Below are positions 38,025-48,761 of a stretch of 64,000 bases of DNA, in pieces. The stretch lies in NCBI RefSeq assembly GCF_030232265.1, contig NZ_JASPJK010000001.1:372001-436000 (forward strand). Direction: 5' to 3'. Each line of letters starts with the position of its first letter. The first letter of the stretch is position 1. The notes beneath the pieces are model-generated. The model was not told the DNA's origin. It did not search any database and saw only the letters and a list, made by a program, of their open reading frames with translations. Made by a program: the position numbers and the translations under genes. The DNA is from Corynebacterium sp. MSK041. GTDB lineage: Bacteria > Actinomycetota > Actinomycetes > Mycobacteriales > Mycobacteriaceae.

Positions 38025-38699
38025 TTAGAGCTTGCGGAAAACAGAGACGACCAAGCCCATGATTTCTGCTTCGTCGCCCTTGATGGGTGAAAAAGCATCA
38101 TTGTGGGGAAGCAGCCACACGCCGGTGGAGTCCTTGTGGAACTCCTTCACCGTTGCCTCACCGTCGATGAGTGCAGCGACGAATTGGCCTTCCTCCGCGA
38201 CTGGCTGAGTGCGCACTGCAACCCAATCTCCATCCAAGATGCCGGCGTCACGCATGGACTCGCCTACGACTTGAAGCAGGTACAGGTCGCCGTCGCCGAC
38301 GAGTTCTGATGGGAGAGGGAAGTACTCTGTGACATTCTCTTCCGCCAGGATCGGATTGCCAGCGGCGATCTGGCCAACCACGGGGATGTATCGCGGTGCG
38401 GCTGCCTCTTCCGGAACGTTTGTATCCTTCTTGTTTGGTTTCCGCCCGGTGTGGGGGAGGTGGCGCAGGTCCACTGCGCGAGGCTTGTTCGGGTCACGCC
38501 GTAAAAAGCCTTTCTTCTCAAGCTCTTTGAGCTGGTAGGCCACAGACGATGTGGACTGAAGTCCTGCAGCGTCGCCGATTTCTCGGATGCTTGGCGGATA
38601 GCCACGCAACACCACAGCGTCCTGGATAACTTCCAGGATGCGGCGCTGGCGGTCAGTCAAAGTTTTAACGTCTGGCTTCTTGTCTTCTTTCTTGGCCAT
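38025..38699 (-). CDS. lexA: SOS repressor LexA
   Basis: 224 residues. Winged HTH at about 30-65 ([21 protein letters not shown]), cleavage site Ala113-Gly114 (IAAGNP), catalytic Ser148 (GESMRD) and Lys185 (EATVKEF). RecA filaments trigger cleavage. AAGGACAACAAGAC precedes the ATG. It is divergent from divS, and the shared region holds LexA half-sites. Confidence 0.97.
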   Translation of the reverse strand: MAKKEDKKPDVKTLTDRQRRILEVIQDAVVLRGYPPSIREIGDAAGLQSTSSVAYQLKELEKKGFLRRDPNKPRAVDLRHLPHTGRKPNKKDTNVPEEAAAPRYIPVVGQIAAGNPILAEENVTEYFPLPSELVGDGDLYLLQVVGESMRDAGILDGDWVAVRTQPVAEEGQFVAALIDGEATVKEFHKDSTGVWLLPHNDAFSPIKGDEAEIMGLVVSVFRKL

Positions 38700-38786
38700 G
38701 TCTTGTTGTCCTTCCTTGATGGGTGCCTTTGCAAGAGTCTTGTTTGTTTCTAATGAGTTCCCTCACTTCTCGTTTCTACCACGAGT

Positions 38787-38897
38787 AAGCAAATTTGTTC
38801 GATATTTTTCCGCTACGTCTGGACAAAGTTTTCTCTAGTTGCTATAAATCGAACATAGAAGCTATCGAACATTCAAGCGAAGCAGTTAATCGAACAT
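38787..38897. promoter_or_regulatory. LexA-site cluster between lexA and divS
   Basis: AAGCAAATTTGTTCGA (38787-38802) matches TCGAA(C/A)A-N2-TGTTCGA except for three bases of the left arm. Three direct half-sites TCGAACAT follow at 38849-38856, 38865-38872 and 38890-38897, the last 46 bases before the divS ATG. Confidence 0.5.
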
Positions 38898-38943
38898 GTC
38901 TCACCGGTTCGTAGAATCGTAGGCAGAACAGAAAGGAACCATC

Positions 38944-39315
38944 ATGACAATCTCTATTGCGCGACCTCACAGCGCTGATATTGTACGCAACGATCTTCGC
39001 CGCACCGTCCAGCCGGCGGATGTATGGGACATCAACTCCACCCGGACTCGGCGCCCACATGTTGCCAATGTTCGAACGTTGGGAGAGTCTGATCGAAAGG
39101 AAAGTCTAACCCGCTACCGGGCTGCTGCTCACACTGCGGGGGCTTTCGAAAACATTGAAGATCGCCGTGAAAAGCGTGGCACTATTGCCATGGGCATTCT
39201 GTTGGGCCTTAGCCTTTTCATTGGCTCTGCACTCGGTGGTGCTTTCTCCGGTGGGGAGATCGATCCGGCTGCTACGGCAACGAATGATGTGGTTGCCAGC
39301 ATAAGTGCCCGCTAG
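38944..39315 (+). CDS. divS: DivS-like SOS cell division suppressor
   Basis: 123 residues with one membrane segment (MGILLGLSLFIGSALGG, near residue 82-100) and a charged Arg-rich N-terminal domain. Position between lexA and nrdR is that of C. glutamicum divS, whose product blocks septation after DNA damage. GAAAGGAACC is ahead of the ATG. Weak sequence recognition, strong synteny. Confidence 0.78.
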   Translation: MTISIARPHSADIVRNDLRRTVQPADVWDINSTRTRRPHVANVRTLGESDRKESLTRYRAAAHTAGAFENIEDRREKRGTIAMGILLGLSLFIGSALGGAFSGGEIDPAATATNDVVASISAR

Positions 39316-39361
39316 GCCGGTGCAGCTGCGTAGCAGCTAGATATGACGTGCACGGAGAGAG

Positions 39362-39367
39362 TAGAAT
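39362..39367 (+). promoter_or_regulatory. Leaderless -10 box of nrdR
   Basis: TAGAAT, 8 bases before GTG 39376; no suitably placed ribosome site. Confidence 0.5.
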
Positions 39368-39375
39368 CCTCTCCT

Positions 39376-39840
39376 GTGCATTGCCCTTTCTGCCATAACG
39401 ATCATTCCCGTGTCTCGGACTCACGTCTCGTAGACGCGGGTTCTGCTATTCGTCGTCGACGTGAGTGCACCGCGTGTGGGGGCCGGTTCACCACGGTTGA
39501 AAAAGCCATCCTCACTGTGGTCAAACGAAATGGTGTCAGTGAGCCCTTTGATAGAGACAAGCTGATTGTTGGTGTGCGTCGCGCGTGCCAGGGCCGTGAT
39601 GTTTCAGATGATGCCCTGAAACGTCTTGCCCAAGAGGTGGAAGAGATTGTGCGTGCACAAGGCAGCTCACAAGTTCTTTCCAATGACATTGGTCTTGCCA
39701 TCCTGGAGCCCCTGCGGGCGCTCGATGAGGTGGCTTACCTGCGCTTCGCGTCGGTATACAAGTCTTTCGAAAGTGCCGATGATTTCGAATCGGAGATCCG
39801 GCTGATGCGTCGCCGCGATCGCGGCATTGATGAGCTTTAG
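39376..39840 (+). CDS. nrdR: Transcriptional repressor NrdR
   Basis: 154 residues. N-terminal zinc ribbon with four cysteines: [10 protein letters not shown] and [15 protein letters not shown]. An ATP-cone follows ([20 protein letters not shown]). It senses ATP/dATP and represses ribonucleotide reductase genes. GTG 39376 gives the family start VHCPFC; the frame to 39343 is longer. Shares its stop TTAG with the convergent hrpA. Confidence 0.95.
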   Translation: MHCPFCHNDHSRVSDSRLVDAGSAIRRRRECTACGGRFTTVEKAILTVVKRNGVSEPFDRDKLIVGVRRACQGRDVSDDALKRLAQEVEEIVRAQGSSQVLSNDIGLAILEPLRALDEVAYLRFASVYKSFESADDFESEIRLMRRRDRGIDEL

Positions 39841-42800
39841 AGCTTATCTACCATCTTTTCAATCCTCCGTGGGCTCACCGGTTTGGATGTGCCCAGACGC
39901 TGCGCGAAAAGACTGACGCGTAGTTCCTCGATGCGCCAGAGAATCTCTTTGACTGGCTTTGATCTTTCTGCCCCCTTGGGTAGGCGAGCGAGCTTGGCAT
40001 CAAGATACGCCTTGACGTCATCGATCACGGCTTGGCGGTCCGCATCCTTGTCAGGATCGTGGTTCATCTCATCCAGGCGCATCTGTACTGCGGACAAATA
40101 GCGCGGCAGGTGCTGCAGATGTTCCATGCCGTGGATGGTGATGGCGTTTTTTGGTAACAGGAAGGCCATTTGAGCCTTAATGTCATCAATGGCTGGGCCA
40201 CTCCAGTTGTTCAGTTCAGCTGCGATGTTGATGTATTCGGCGACACCGCCTGCGATGCCGACGACAGCACGCCGCACGGCACCAGGAACCTCGGGTTTCA
40301 CCTTGTTAAGTAAGGCATCGAATTCCTCAGGTGTGCGCACCGGTCCGCCGTGGGTAAACATCAGATCACGGATGGCGGCGATGCGTGCATCTTCGACGAG
40401 CCCAGTGGCACCACCGTGGGGATATTTATCCACGGCAACGCGTTGGCGTAGTGGAAGGCCTTTGGTCATCTGCGTTGGGGATACGGAGATCTGGCGCATG
40501 AGCATGGCCAGTGTGGCCGTGACCATCGAGGCATCGGCAGCAGCTTTAGTGGGGAATACCTTGACGCGCACGCCGTCCTTGGTTGCTTCCAAGGCAGGGA
40601 AAGCATCAACGTTATTGCCTTCAATGTCCGTGGTCACAGTTTCGGGCACCGCGCCGAGGGTGTCGGCTGTCCACTCTTTGGCGGCATCCGTTTCCGCTTT
40701 CTTTGTCGCCTTTGCCACCGACGAAGTGATTTGGCCCGAGCGACGTTTCTTGAGTTCCGCCAGGCTCTTGTCGTGGTCGGTGATCGTGCCACGTCGATCG
40801 ACAGAAGCAAAAGTCATCTTCAAATGCGCTGGCAACGCTTCGGGGTGGAAGTCGGTTGCGTTGATGCCGTGGCCGCCGAACGAGCGCAGGATTTCCGCGA
40901 GCTGCTCCGTCAATGGCGCCTCAAACGGGATGAGCTTCTCCATTGCGCGTGCAGCGAATTCGGGCGCTGGGACCACCGTCTTACGCAACGCCTTGGGCAG
41001 GGAGCGGATGAGCTCAGTCACAAGTTCTGCGCGCAGGCCAGGAACGAGCCAATCAAAATCCGTGTCTTCCAGTCCGGCCAACAGGGGGACAGGAACAAGT
41101 ACGGTGACTCCGTCGAATGGATCACCAGGCTCAAACTTGTACTGGAGCTCATAGTTAATGCTGCCCTGGCGCCATTTGTCGGGGAAGGCGGCTTCGGAGG
41201 AATCGGCCGCAGCATCGTCGATAAGCTTTGACGGATCGAAATCGAGGAAATCTGGTGATTGGTAGCGCTTCTTCTTCCACCAGGCGTCGAAATGACGCCC
41301 GGTGCCAATGTTGTCGGGAATGCGGGCATCATAAAAATCGAACAGTGCGTCTTCGTCGACAACGAGGCCACGACGGCGCACCTTTTCCTCGATGGCGCTA
41401 GCCTCTTCCAACAGTTGAGCGTTGTGCTTAAGAAAAGCGTGGTGTGCGTTCCATTCACCCTCGATGAGGGCATGGCGGATGAACATGGTGCGAGCGGCGT
41501 CCATGTCCACGTGGTGGTAGGGCACACGCCGGTCCGCAACCACGGTGACGCCGTAGAGCATTGACTTCTGGTGCACCATGGGTGCTGCACGCTTGGTGGA
41601 CCAGAAGGGCTCTGAATAGGAGTGCTTGAGCAGGTTCGCGGCTACCTTTTCCACCCAAGCTGGGTCGATCGCAGCGACATCACGTGCCCACAGGCGTGAG
41701 GTTTCCACTAGTTCCGCAGCCATGATGAACTCCGGTGGCTTCTTGGCCAACACGGAACCAGGGAACACCATGAAACGGGTGCCGCGGGCGCCCTTGAATT
41801 CCTTGGAATGACCGTCGCGCGCACCAATGTTGGACAGCAAGCCGGTGAGGAGCGACTGGTGGACAGCCATCGGATCCCGCTCGCCGGCCTCAGCGTGGCG
41901 TAGTTTGTTCCAGCCGAGCTGCTTCTGAGCCTCCCGCAGCTGGCCAACAAGATCGAACCATTCGCGAATACGCATGTAGTGGAGGTATTCCTTCTTCATG
42001 CGTTTGCGGAAGGCATTGCCGGACAACTCATCGCGGGCATCTTTGATGTAATCCCACAAATTCAAAGAGGCGAGGAAGTCTGAAGTTTTGTCCTTGAAGC
42101 GGGCATGCGCTTGATCCGCTTGGGCCTGGAATTCGAGAGGACGCTCGCGGACGTCCTGGATGGTCATGGCGGCCACAATGACGGTGACGTCGGCGAGCAC
42201 ACCCAGACGGTTGGCTTCAACCAGCATGCGGGCCATGCGTGGGTCTACCGGGATCCGCGCAATCTCACGCCCGATGGAGGTGAGCGCCGGTAGGTCATGG
42301 TCCTCCTTGTCCGTGATGGCGCCGAGTTCGTGCAGCAACATGAGGCCATCACGAATGGCTTTCTGCTCTGGGGGTTGGACAAAGGGGAACTCAGAAATAT
42401 CACCGAGGCGGAGGTTGATCATCTGCAAGATGACGCTGGCCAAGTTAGTGCGCAGAATCTCCGGGTCAGTGAACTCAGGGCGTGAGTTGAAGTTCTCTTC
42501 GGAGTAAAGGCGGATGGCAATGCCATCGGCGATGCGGCCCGAGCGTCCGGAACGTTGGTTGGCGCTAGCCTGTGAGACCTCCTCAATGGGCAGACGCTGG
42601 ACCTTCGTGCGGGTGGAGTAGCGGGAAATACGCGCTAACCCGGTGTCTACCACGTAGTGGATCCCCGGAACTGTCAGGGAGGTTTCTGCGATGTTGGTGG
42701 CCAGGACGATGCGGCGACCAGAGTGCGGGCTGAAAACACGGTGTTGTTCCGCGTTGGACAGGCGGCCGAATAGGGGAGTGACTTCGACGTTGCGCCAATG

Positions 42801-43769
42801 CTGTTTCTCAATGACTTCCATGGCGTCGCGGATATCGCGCTCGGACGCGAAGAAGCACAGGATGTCCCCGTCGCCCTCTGCCATGAGCTCCTTAAGAGCA
42901 GCAATGAGCCCGTCGAGCATGTCGATGTCCACGACTCTTGTTTCGCCCTTTTTGTTGGTCACCTCAGTTTCCAGTGGGCGATAGCGGATCTCTACCGGAT
43001 AGGTGCGGCCGGAGACCTCAATGATGGGAGCAGGTGTACCGTCCTTGTCCGCGAAGTGTGCGGCGAAGCGCTCTGGGTCGATTGTCGCGGATGTGATGAT
43101 CACCTTCAGGTCAGGCCTGTGGGGCAATAATTTCTTCAGGTAGCCCAGCAGAAAATCAATGTTGAGGGAACGCTCGTGGGCCTCATCGATGATGATCGTG
43201 TCGTAGGCATTCAAGTATCGGTCGCGCTGCATTTCAGCGAGGAGAATGCCGTCTGTCATGAGTTTGACGGCGGTGGTGGCGGATACGCGATCATCAAAGC
43301 GAATGGCGTAACCCACGGATTCACCGATGTTCTGGCCAAGCTCGTCTGCAATACGTTCGGCCACCGTGCGTGCAGCGATACGGCGCGGTTGAGTGTGCCC
43401 AATCAGTCCACGGCGTCCCCGTCCCAGTTCAAGCAGCATTTTGGGGATCTGGGTGGTTTTACCGGAGCCGGTCTCGCCCGCGATGATGACCACCTGGTTA
43501 TCGCGGACAAGGTCCATGATCTTTTCGCGCTGCAGGGAAACCGGGAGGTTATCCGGATAGGTGATCTCGGGGACATGTTCATTGATCGCGGAGACTTTGA
43601 GCGCTGCAGCGTCCATGTCTTTGCTTATCGACGCCAAAGCCTCCGCCGACCGTGCCCTCTTCAGCCGACGATGAAAGCGGCGAACAGCGGCGATAGGGAG
43701 CTCATCAAGCCGGGAATAGAGGTCGCCGCGGGTGAGGGCTTGTGGGGGTTGTGAGTTCGTCATATTCAC
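39837..43769 (-). CDS. hrpA: ATP-dependent RNA helicase HrpA
   Basis: 1310 residues, the usual HrpA length. DEAH-box domain with Walker [14 protein letters not shown] near 94 and DEAH near 195, QRSGRSGR motif VI, the HA2 domain and a long C-terminal region. HrpA acts on ribosome and mRNA structures, including collided ribosomes in E. coli. GTG 43769 has TAGACT 6 bases upstream, so it may be leaderless; ATG 43763 is the other option. Confidence 0.93.
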   Translation of the reverse strand: MNMTNSQPPQALTRGDLYSRLDELPIAAVRRFHRRLKRARSAEALASISKDMDAAALKVSAINEHVPEITYPDNLPVSLQREKIMDLVRDNQVVIIAGETGSGKTTQIPKMLLELGRGRRGLIGHTQPRRIAARTVAERIADELGQNIGESVGYAIRFDDRVSATTAVKLMTDGILLAEMQRDRYLNAYDTIIIDEAHERSLNIDFLLGYLKKLLPHRPDLKVIITSATIDPERFAAHFADKDGTPAPIIEVSGRTYPVEIRYRPLETEVTNKKGETRVVDIDMLDGLIAALKELMAEGDGDILCFFASERDIRDAMEVIEKQHWRNVEVTPLFGRLSNAEQHRVFSPHSGRRIVLATNIAETSLTVPGIHYVVDTGLARISRYSTRTKVQRLPIEEVSQASANQRSGRSGRIADGIAIRLYSEENFNSRPEFTDPEILRTNLASVILQMINLRLGDISEFPFVQPPEQKAIRDGLMLLHELGAITDKEDHDLPALTSIGREIARIPVDPRMARMLVEANRLGVLADVTVIVAAMTIQDVRERPLEFQAQADQAHARFKDKTSDFLASLNLWDYIKDARDELSGNAFRKRMKKEYLHYMRIREWFDLVGQLREAQKQLGWNKLRHAEAGERDPMAVHQSLLTGLLSNIGARDGHSKEFKGARGTRFMVFPGSVLAKKPPEFIMAAELVETSRLWARDVAAIDPAWVEKVAANLLKHSYSEPFWSTKRAAPMVHQKSMLYGVTVVADRRVPYHHVDMDAARTMFIRHALIEGEWNAHHAFLKHNAQLLEEASAIEEKVRRRGLVVDEDALFDFYDARIPDNIGTGRHFDAWWKKKRYQSPDFLDFDPSKLIDDAAADSSEAAFPDKWRQGSINYELQYKFEPGDPFDGVTVLVPVPLLAGLEDTDFDWLVPGLRAELVTELIRSLPKALRKTVVPAPEFAARAMEKLIPFEAPLTEQLAEILRSFGGHGINATDFHPEALPAHLKMTFASVDRRGTITDHDKSLAELKKRRSGQITSSVAKATKKAETDAAKEWTADTLGAVPETVTTDIEGNNVDAFPALEATKDGVRVKVFPTKAAADASMVTATLAMLMRQISVSPTQMTKGLPLRQRVAVDKYPHGGATGLVEDARIAAIRDLMFTHGGPVRTPEEFDALLNKVKPEVPGAVRRAVVGIAGGVAEYINIAAELNNWSGPAIDDIKAQMAFLLPKNAITIHGMEHLQHLPRYLSAVQMRLDEMNHDPDKDADRQAVIDDVKAYLDAKLARLPKGAERSKPVKEILWRIEELRVSLFAQRLGTSKPVSPRRIEKMVDKL
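41216..41226 (+). repeat. GCTTATCGACG motif in hrpA
   Basis: In gene sense encodes Leu-Ile-Asp as CTT ATC GAC. Confidence 0.6.
43623..43633 (+). repeat. GCTTATCGACG motif in hrpA, other frame
   Basis: On the coding strand reads CGTCGATAAGC and encodes Ser-Ile-Ser, not the Leu-Ile-Asp of most copies. Confidence 0.6.
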
Positions 43770-43796
43770 CGCGGAAGTCTACCGGCAGCGGTGTAT

Positions 43797-44759
43797 TTAC
43801 TCGATTCGCAGGCCCAATGGCTCCGCCGCAGCAAGGGTCTTTTCGTACGACTCCTTGACCGCCTCACCGAGAGCAGCGAATTCCTCTGCTCGGGCAGAGG
43901 ATTTTCTGAACACAATCCCAACGTGCCGTTCAGCGGGGACAGAAGGATCAAACTGCGCGAAGGAAATACCTTTCCGCGTGCATTCAGCTGCGACCGCTGA
44001 GGCTGGCAACAACGTGCATCCCTGACCTGCTGCGATGAGCTGGATGATGGTGGTGAGCGACGCTGCGCGGCTGACGGAATCTCTGCCATATCCAGCGTCG
44101 ACTTGGGCGAGGCGGCAGAGGTCCATGACGTGTTCGTGCATACAGTGCCCGTCATTTAGCAATAGAAGACTGACGTCATCGAGGCTTTCCAAGGTCAAAT
44201 CCTTGCGCCCTTCGAAGGGATGGCCTTGCGGCAACGCGACGATGAAGCGTTCTGTGTACAGCTCAATTTCTGTGAAACCTTGTTCCTTCGACGGAAAAGC
44301 GATGAGGGCGAGATCGATCTTCCCATCGCGCAAGGAGTCCATGAGGACAGGCGTTGTTTCCTCAATGATCGTCGGTTCAAGGTTGGGGAATTTCTCCTGG
44401 ATGATCGATAGGAATTCAGGGAGAAGATACGGCGCGATTGTGGGGATGACACCGATGGAGAGCTGCCCAGTGAGAAATTCGCGGCCACCGTAGATCTGCC
44501 CCTTGAGAACATCAACCGCTTCGAGTACGGCGCGGGCGTACGGTACGAGCTTCTGGCCGATAGGAGTGACGATGACTTTGCGGGTGGAACGCTCAATGAG
44601 CTGAAGCTCTAGCCCTTTCTCCAGGGTGGAGAGACCCTGAGAGAGGGAAGGCTGAGTGATGGAAAGTTTCTCTGCTGCCGTACCAAAGTGACGGTTTTCT
44701 GCCAGTGTGACAAACATGCGCAATTGGGCCAGCGTAGGCAGGAAATCTTTATCGGACAT
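43797..44759 (-). CDS. oxyR: Peroxide regulator OxyR
   Basis: 320 residues from ATG 44759. LysR-type HTH at the N-terminus (HFGTAAEKLSITQPSLSQGL). The redox pair is in GHCMHEHVMDLC, Cys near 205 and 214 with eight residues between, as Cys199/Cys208 in E. coli. In corynebacteria OxyR represses katA, dps and ftn. The upstream gene (44850) ends 91 bases away on the same strand. Confidence 0.94.
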   Translation of the reverse strand: MSDKDFLPTLAQLRMFVTLAENRHFGTAAEKLSITQPSLSQGLSTLEKGLELQLIERSTRKVIVTPIGQKLVPYARAVLEAVDVLKGQIYGGREFLTGQLSIGVIPTIAPYLLPEFLSIIQEKFPNLEPTIIEETTPVLMDSLRDGKIDLALIAFPSKEQGFTEIELYTERFIVALPQGHPFEGRKDLTLESLDDVSLLLLNDGHCMHEHVMDLCRLAQVDAGYGRDSVSRAASLTTIIQLIAAGQGCTLLPASAVAAECTRKGISFAQFDPSVPAERHVGIVFRKSSARAEEFAALGEAVKESYEKTLAAAEPLGLRIE

Positions 44760-44849
44760 GCCTATGACCATAGATCGAGTCATAGGTTTTTGGGCAAAAA
44801 TAGTTCTTTAATTTCACAATGCGATGATCGTGATGCCCTAGTGGACTAC

Positions 44850-47423
44850 CTAGACGTGGCGCATGACCAATGAACTCAGTCGCACTTCACCTGCAGCATC
44901 AGACGCATCCAAGTCCACCGTGCCATGTAACTGGAACGCATTATCGCCTGCTGGATCTTTGATGATTTGGGTGACGGTCCAAGCACGCGTCTGAGTCTCT
45001 GTGAGAGAGAAGTACTCAGGCCCGCGTGCATCACCGTCTAGTTCAACATCGTCGTATTCGTCGAAGTAATCATCCATGAGTGCCGGCCAATCTGGCTGGT
45101 CTGCCACATCCATGTAGTCCAGCATCTCCGCCAGTTCCTTCTCCTTTTCGTAGGCAAACAGCTCCACGAGGCGGAAGAAGTAATTGCGCACCATGATGGT
45201 GAAAGCGCGACGATTCGCCGTGAGTGCCGTGGGATCTTCCACTCCAAAAGCGAGCTCGCGTTCCAGATCATCGCGGCTGATCGGGGTGGATTCGTCGCTC
45301 ATGTGGGCCCATTCGTCGATAAGCGAAGAATCGACCTGGCGGATGAGCTCCCCGAGCCACACGATGATGTCATCGAGCCGCTCCGTCATATACGCGTCCG
45401 GAATGGAGTGTGACAGTGTCCGCCAGGCATCTGTGAGGTAGCGCAGGACAACGCCTTCGCTGCGTGCGAGACCATAGGTGGCAATGACATCGGAGAAGGT
45501 CATCGCGTGCTCGATCATGTCACGCACAACGGACTTGGGGGACAGTTCGAATTCTTTCGCCCACGGGTTGCCCTGCGCAAACGTCTCGTATGCTTGCTCC
45601 AGCTCCTCCTTGAGTGGCTGCGGATACGTCACGTCCTCAATGAGCACCATGCGCTTGGTGTAGTCCACGCCCTCGGCCTTGAGAGCCGCAATCTCCTCAC
45701 CACGCTCCTTCGTCTGCTGCGCCTGCAGCAACTGGCGCGGATCATCCAAGATGGCCTCAAACGCAGAGATGACATCTAGATCGTATGTATCGGACGCCGG
45801 ATCCAGCAGAGTCAAAAACGCCAATGCGAAAGGGGACAACGGCTGGTTCAGCGCGAAATCCCGATCAAGTTCCGCCGTGAGCGTGTACGGGCGAAACGCC
45901 GGTGAATCAGGGGTTCGTTCCACCACTCCAGCAGCGATCAAGCCGCGGAAAAGATCAAGAGCGGTGAGGATGTCCTGGTTCTGCTTTGCCCGTGTGTCAT
46001 GGTTGCCACGCAGCAGGTTCTTCATATGCTCGTAGCCATCACCCGGACGCGCAATCACGTTGAGCAGCATCGAATTGGATACCTGGAATTGGCTGGTCAG
46101 CTCCTCTGGTTCAGCCTGGGTGAGACGCTGGAAGGTGTTCTCCGACCAAGAAATCTCCCCATCACGGGCGGATTTTTTGCGGATCTTCTTCAGCTTCTTC
46201 GGGTCATCCCCGGCCTTGCGGCGCAGCTTCACGTTCTCAATCTCGTGCTCCGGCGCTTCGACGATGACCGTGCCCTCGGTGTCAAAGCCCGCACGGCCGG
46301 CACGGCCAGCAATCTGGTGGAACTCACGGGATTTCACAATGCGCTGGCGGGTGCCGTCATACTTAGCCAGACCCGTCATCAACACCGTGCGAATCGGAAC
46401 ATTAATGCCCACACCAAGAGTGTCCGTACCGCAAATGACTTTGAGCAGACCCGCTTGCGCCAGGCGCTCAACCAAGCGGCGGTACTTGGGCAGCATGCCC
46501 GCGTGGTGGATACCAATGCCACGACGCAGCAGTTTTGACAGTGTCTTGCCGAAGGTGGTGGTGAAGCGGAAATCCCCGAGCGCTTCCCGGATTGCTTCTT
46601 TCTCCTCGGGGGAGACCATCGGAATCGACGTCAACGCTTGGGCGCGTTCCGTTGCTTCACGTTGGGAGAAGTGCACGACGTAAATGGGAGCCTTGCCGTC
46701 TTTGAGCAGCTCCTCAATCGTCTCGTGCACCGGTGTGAATACGTAGTGGAAATCTAGTGGCACTGGACGCTCAGAACCACCGACGAATGTGGTTTCCCGG
46801 CCCGTCCGGCGAGTGAGATCCTCCTCTAACCAGGCCGTATCACCAAGAGTGGCGGACATGAGCAGAAACTGCGCCTGCGGCAGTTCCAATAGTGGCACCT
46901 GCCATGCCCAGCCACGCTCCGGGTCGGAATAATAGTGGAACTCATCCATGACCACCTGGCGGATGTCGGAGTTCTTGCCCTCACGCAGCGCGATATTGGC
47001 CACGATTTCTGCCGTTGCCGCGATGATGGGTGCGTGCCCATTGACGGTGGCATCACCCGTCATCATGCCCACGTTCTCTGGGCCGAAAATCTCACACAAT
47101 GCGAAGAATTTCTCACTCACCAAGGCTTTGATGGGGGCAGTGTAAAAAGTGCGCTGGCCACGCGCCATGGCAATGAAGTGAGCAGCATTAGCCACCATGG
47201 ACTTACCAGAGCCCGTCGGCGTGGCCAGAATGACATTGTCACCAGCCAAGACAGCCAGGGATGCTTCCTCCTGGGCAGGGTAGAGGGTAATACCGCGCGA
47301 TTGGGTCCAGCGGATGAAGGTGTCCCACACCGCATCGTCGAAAAGCGATGCGGGAACATCCTCCAGATCACTCAGCGCGTCACCGAGTGTGAGCGGGGTA
47401 CCAGCTGCTCCTGTTGATTCCAT
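44850..47423 (-). CDS. DEAD/DEAH helicase with DUF3516 domain
   Basis: 857 residues. Ski2-like SF2 core: Walker A TPTGSGKS near 70, DEFHYY motif II near 160 (DEFH instead of DEAH), QIAGRAGRAG motif VI. A DUF3516 C-terminal region follows. Probably an RNA helicase of Actinobacteria; targets unknown. ATG 47423 is 9 bases from the PAC2 stop, so the two form an operon. Confidence 0.88.
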   Translation of the reverse strand: MESTGAAGTPLTLGDALSDLEDVPASLFDDAVWDTFIRWTQSRGITLYPAQEEASLAVLAGDNVILATPTGSGKSMVANAAHFIAMARGQRTFYTAPIKALVSEKFFALCEIFGPENVGMMTGDATVNGHAPIIAATAEIVANIALREGKNSDIRQVVMDEFHYYSDPERGWAWQVPLLELPQAQFLLMSATLGDTAWLEEDLTRRTGRETTFVGGSERPVPLDFHYVFTPVHETIEELLKDGKAPIYVVHFSQREATERAQALTSIPMVSPEEKEAIREALGDFRFTTTFGKTLSKLLRRGIGIHHAGMLPKYRRLVERLAQAGLLKVICGTDTLGVGINVPIRTVLMTGLAKYDGTRQRIVKSREFHQIAGRAGRAGFDTEGTVIVEAPEHEIENVKLRRKAGDDPKKLKKIRKKSARDGEISWSENTFQRLTQAEPEELTSQFQVSNSMLLNVIARPGDGYEHMKNLLRGNHDTRAKQNQDILTALDLFRGLIAAGVVERTPDSPAFRPYTLTAELDRDFALNQPLSPFALAFLTLLDPASDTYDLDVISAFEAILDDPRQLLQAQQTKERGEEIAALKAEGVDYTKRMVLIEDVTYPQPLKEELEQAYETFAQGNPWAKEFELSPKSVVRDMIEHAMTFSDVIATYGLARSEGVVLRYLTDAWRTLSHSIPDAYMTERLDDIIVWLGELIRQVDSSLIDEWAHMSDESTPISRDDLERELAFGVEDPTALTANRRAFTIMVRNYFFRLVELFAYEKEKELAEMLDYMDVADQPDWPALMDDYFDEYDDVELDGDARGPEYFSLTETQTRAWTVTQIIKDPAGDNAFQLHGTVDLDASDAAGEVRLSSLVMRHV
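45314..45324 (+). repeat. GCTTATCGACG motif in the DUF3516 helicase gene
   Basis: In gene sense encodes Leu-Ile-Asp as CTT ATC GAC. Confidence 0.6.
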
Positions 47424-47431
47424 GTGCCTGC

Positions 47432-48505
47432 CTACTCGCCGTCATCCGTCGACGAGTCATAGTTATCAGGGCTATCAGGCGTGGAATCCGCGTCATCCTC
47501 GGAGGAACCAAGATCCATCTGCGGGTCATGCTCCCACATCAGGTCCTCTGCAGCCGGACCCAAACCACGCGTGCGGTCCCGGTCATCGATCGCCGCGAGG
47601 AAGTTCTCAAACGCCTCCCCAATCTCCTCCCCACTAGGCACCTGAGCTTCCCCCGGCATCATCTTCTGCGGATTCTTCTTCCGGTATGACTCCATCTCGC
47701 GGTCATAGTGCTGCTCAAGCTGGTGCACGACCTGCGAGATCTCCTCAGAATCATTGGTCTGCTGCGCAAGCTGAAGATTCACGCGCTCAATATCCTGCTC
47801 AATGGCACGCAGCGGGAACTGCAGCTGCGAGGTGTCGGACACGGACTGCAGCAGCTGGAACACCGCATGCGGGTAGGGCGATGCGGACACATAATGCGGA
47901 ACATGCGCGGTGTAACCGGCAACGCGGCGCCCGCGGGCATGAAGCTCACGCTCAATCATCACCGAGGCAGCACCAGGCATAGACACCATGCCGTCATACG
48001 TGAACATTGTGCCCACTAATTCACGGTCATTCCCATGAGCAGACACCACCAAAGGGCGCGTGTGGGGGGCACCCATCGGGGCGGCGTACAGGCAGATGGT
48101 TTTATCCACATTGAAGTGGTCCACCAGATCAGCCACCGACTTAGAAAACGCCTCCCAGCGCAGATCCGGTTCCGGGCCGGACAGGAGCAGGAACGATGTG
48201 CCCTTGGAATCGCGCAGAACACGCATGTCCAACTCGATGGACTCCATGTCCGTGATCTCGTGCTCGCTCATGGTTACCATCGGGCGGCGCGAGCGGTAAT
48301 CAATCAACTCATCGTTATTGAAAGTGGCCACCGTGCGTGAATCCAATGCGGCCTTCAGGTGCCCAGCGGCTCCTTCCACGGCATGGCCCGCATCCGCGTA
48401 GCCCTGCATTGCGATGATCAAGGTGGGGCCGGAGGACGCGCCGCCGTCGACGGCAGGGGCCGGGTATTCCAGCTCATACATGTGACGCTTGTCATCTGAC
48501 GCCAT
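47432..48505 (-). CDS. PAC2 family protein
   Basis: 357 residues from ATG 48505. PAC2 (proteasome assembly chaperone 2-like) fold: IIAMQGYADAGHAVEGAAGHL, GPEPDLRWEAF, GVPHT-like APMGAPHTRP. The C-terminal 90 residues are acidic and Ser/Asp-rich. Corynebacteria mostly lack a 20S proteasome, so the role is unknown. AAGGAGG is 9 bases upstream. 48506-48761 holds only divergent promoter sequence. Confidence 0.85.
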   Translation of the reverse strand: MASDDKRHMYELEYPAPAVDGGASSGPTLIIAMQGYADAGHAVEGAAGHLKAALDSRTVATFNNDELIDYRSRRPMVTMSEHEITDMESIELDMRVLRDSKGTSFLLLSGPEPDLRWEAFSKSVADLVDHFNVDKTICLYAAPMGAPHTRPLVVSAHGNDRELVGTMFTYDGMVSMPGAASVMIERELHARGRRVAGYTAHVPHYVSASPYPHAVFQLLQSVSDTSQLQFPLRAIEQDIERVNLQLAQQTNDSEEISQVVHQLEQHYDREMESYRKKNPQKMMPGEAQVPSGEEIGEAFENFLAAIDDRDRTRGLGPAAEDLMWEHDPQMDLGSSEDDADSTPDSPDNYDSSTDDGE

Positions 48506-48761
48506 TGAAAACATCCTCCTTCTCACGTTCTACCGGTGAACGCACACATCCTCTACAACGATGCCTGCGCATATTTTCATTCCCACCATACGGACCCACC
48601 GCGACATGGTGTGCGACATCCCTTGGAATGGCACCTAAAAGAGAGGGTTCTACGGTGCGCCTGTGGAATTTTGCTGAGATTCCACAGGCGCAGAACACAA
48701 AAATTGGCCAGTTTTTGAAATGAAGGGAACCGTTTGGGGGTGTGAAGCAGTCAAAGAAGAT

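Noticed and set aside
39354..39374. Hairpin GGAGAG/CTCTCC before nrdR as a ribosome-site switch.
   Set aside because: TAGAAT 8 bases before the GTG makes a leaderless mRNA more likely, so the hairpin would not be transcribed.
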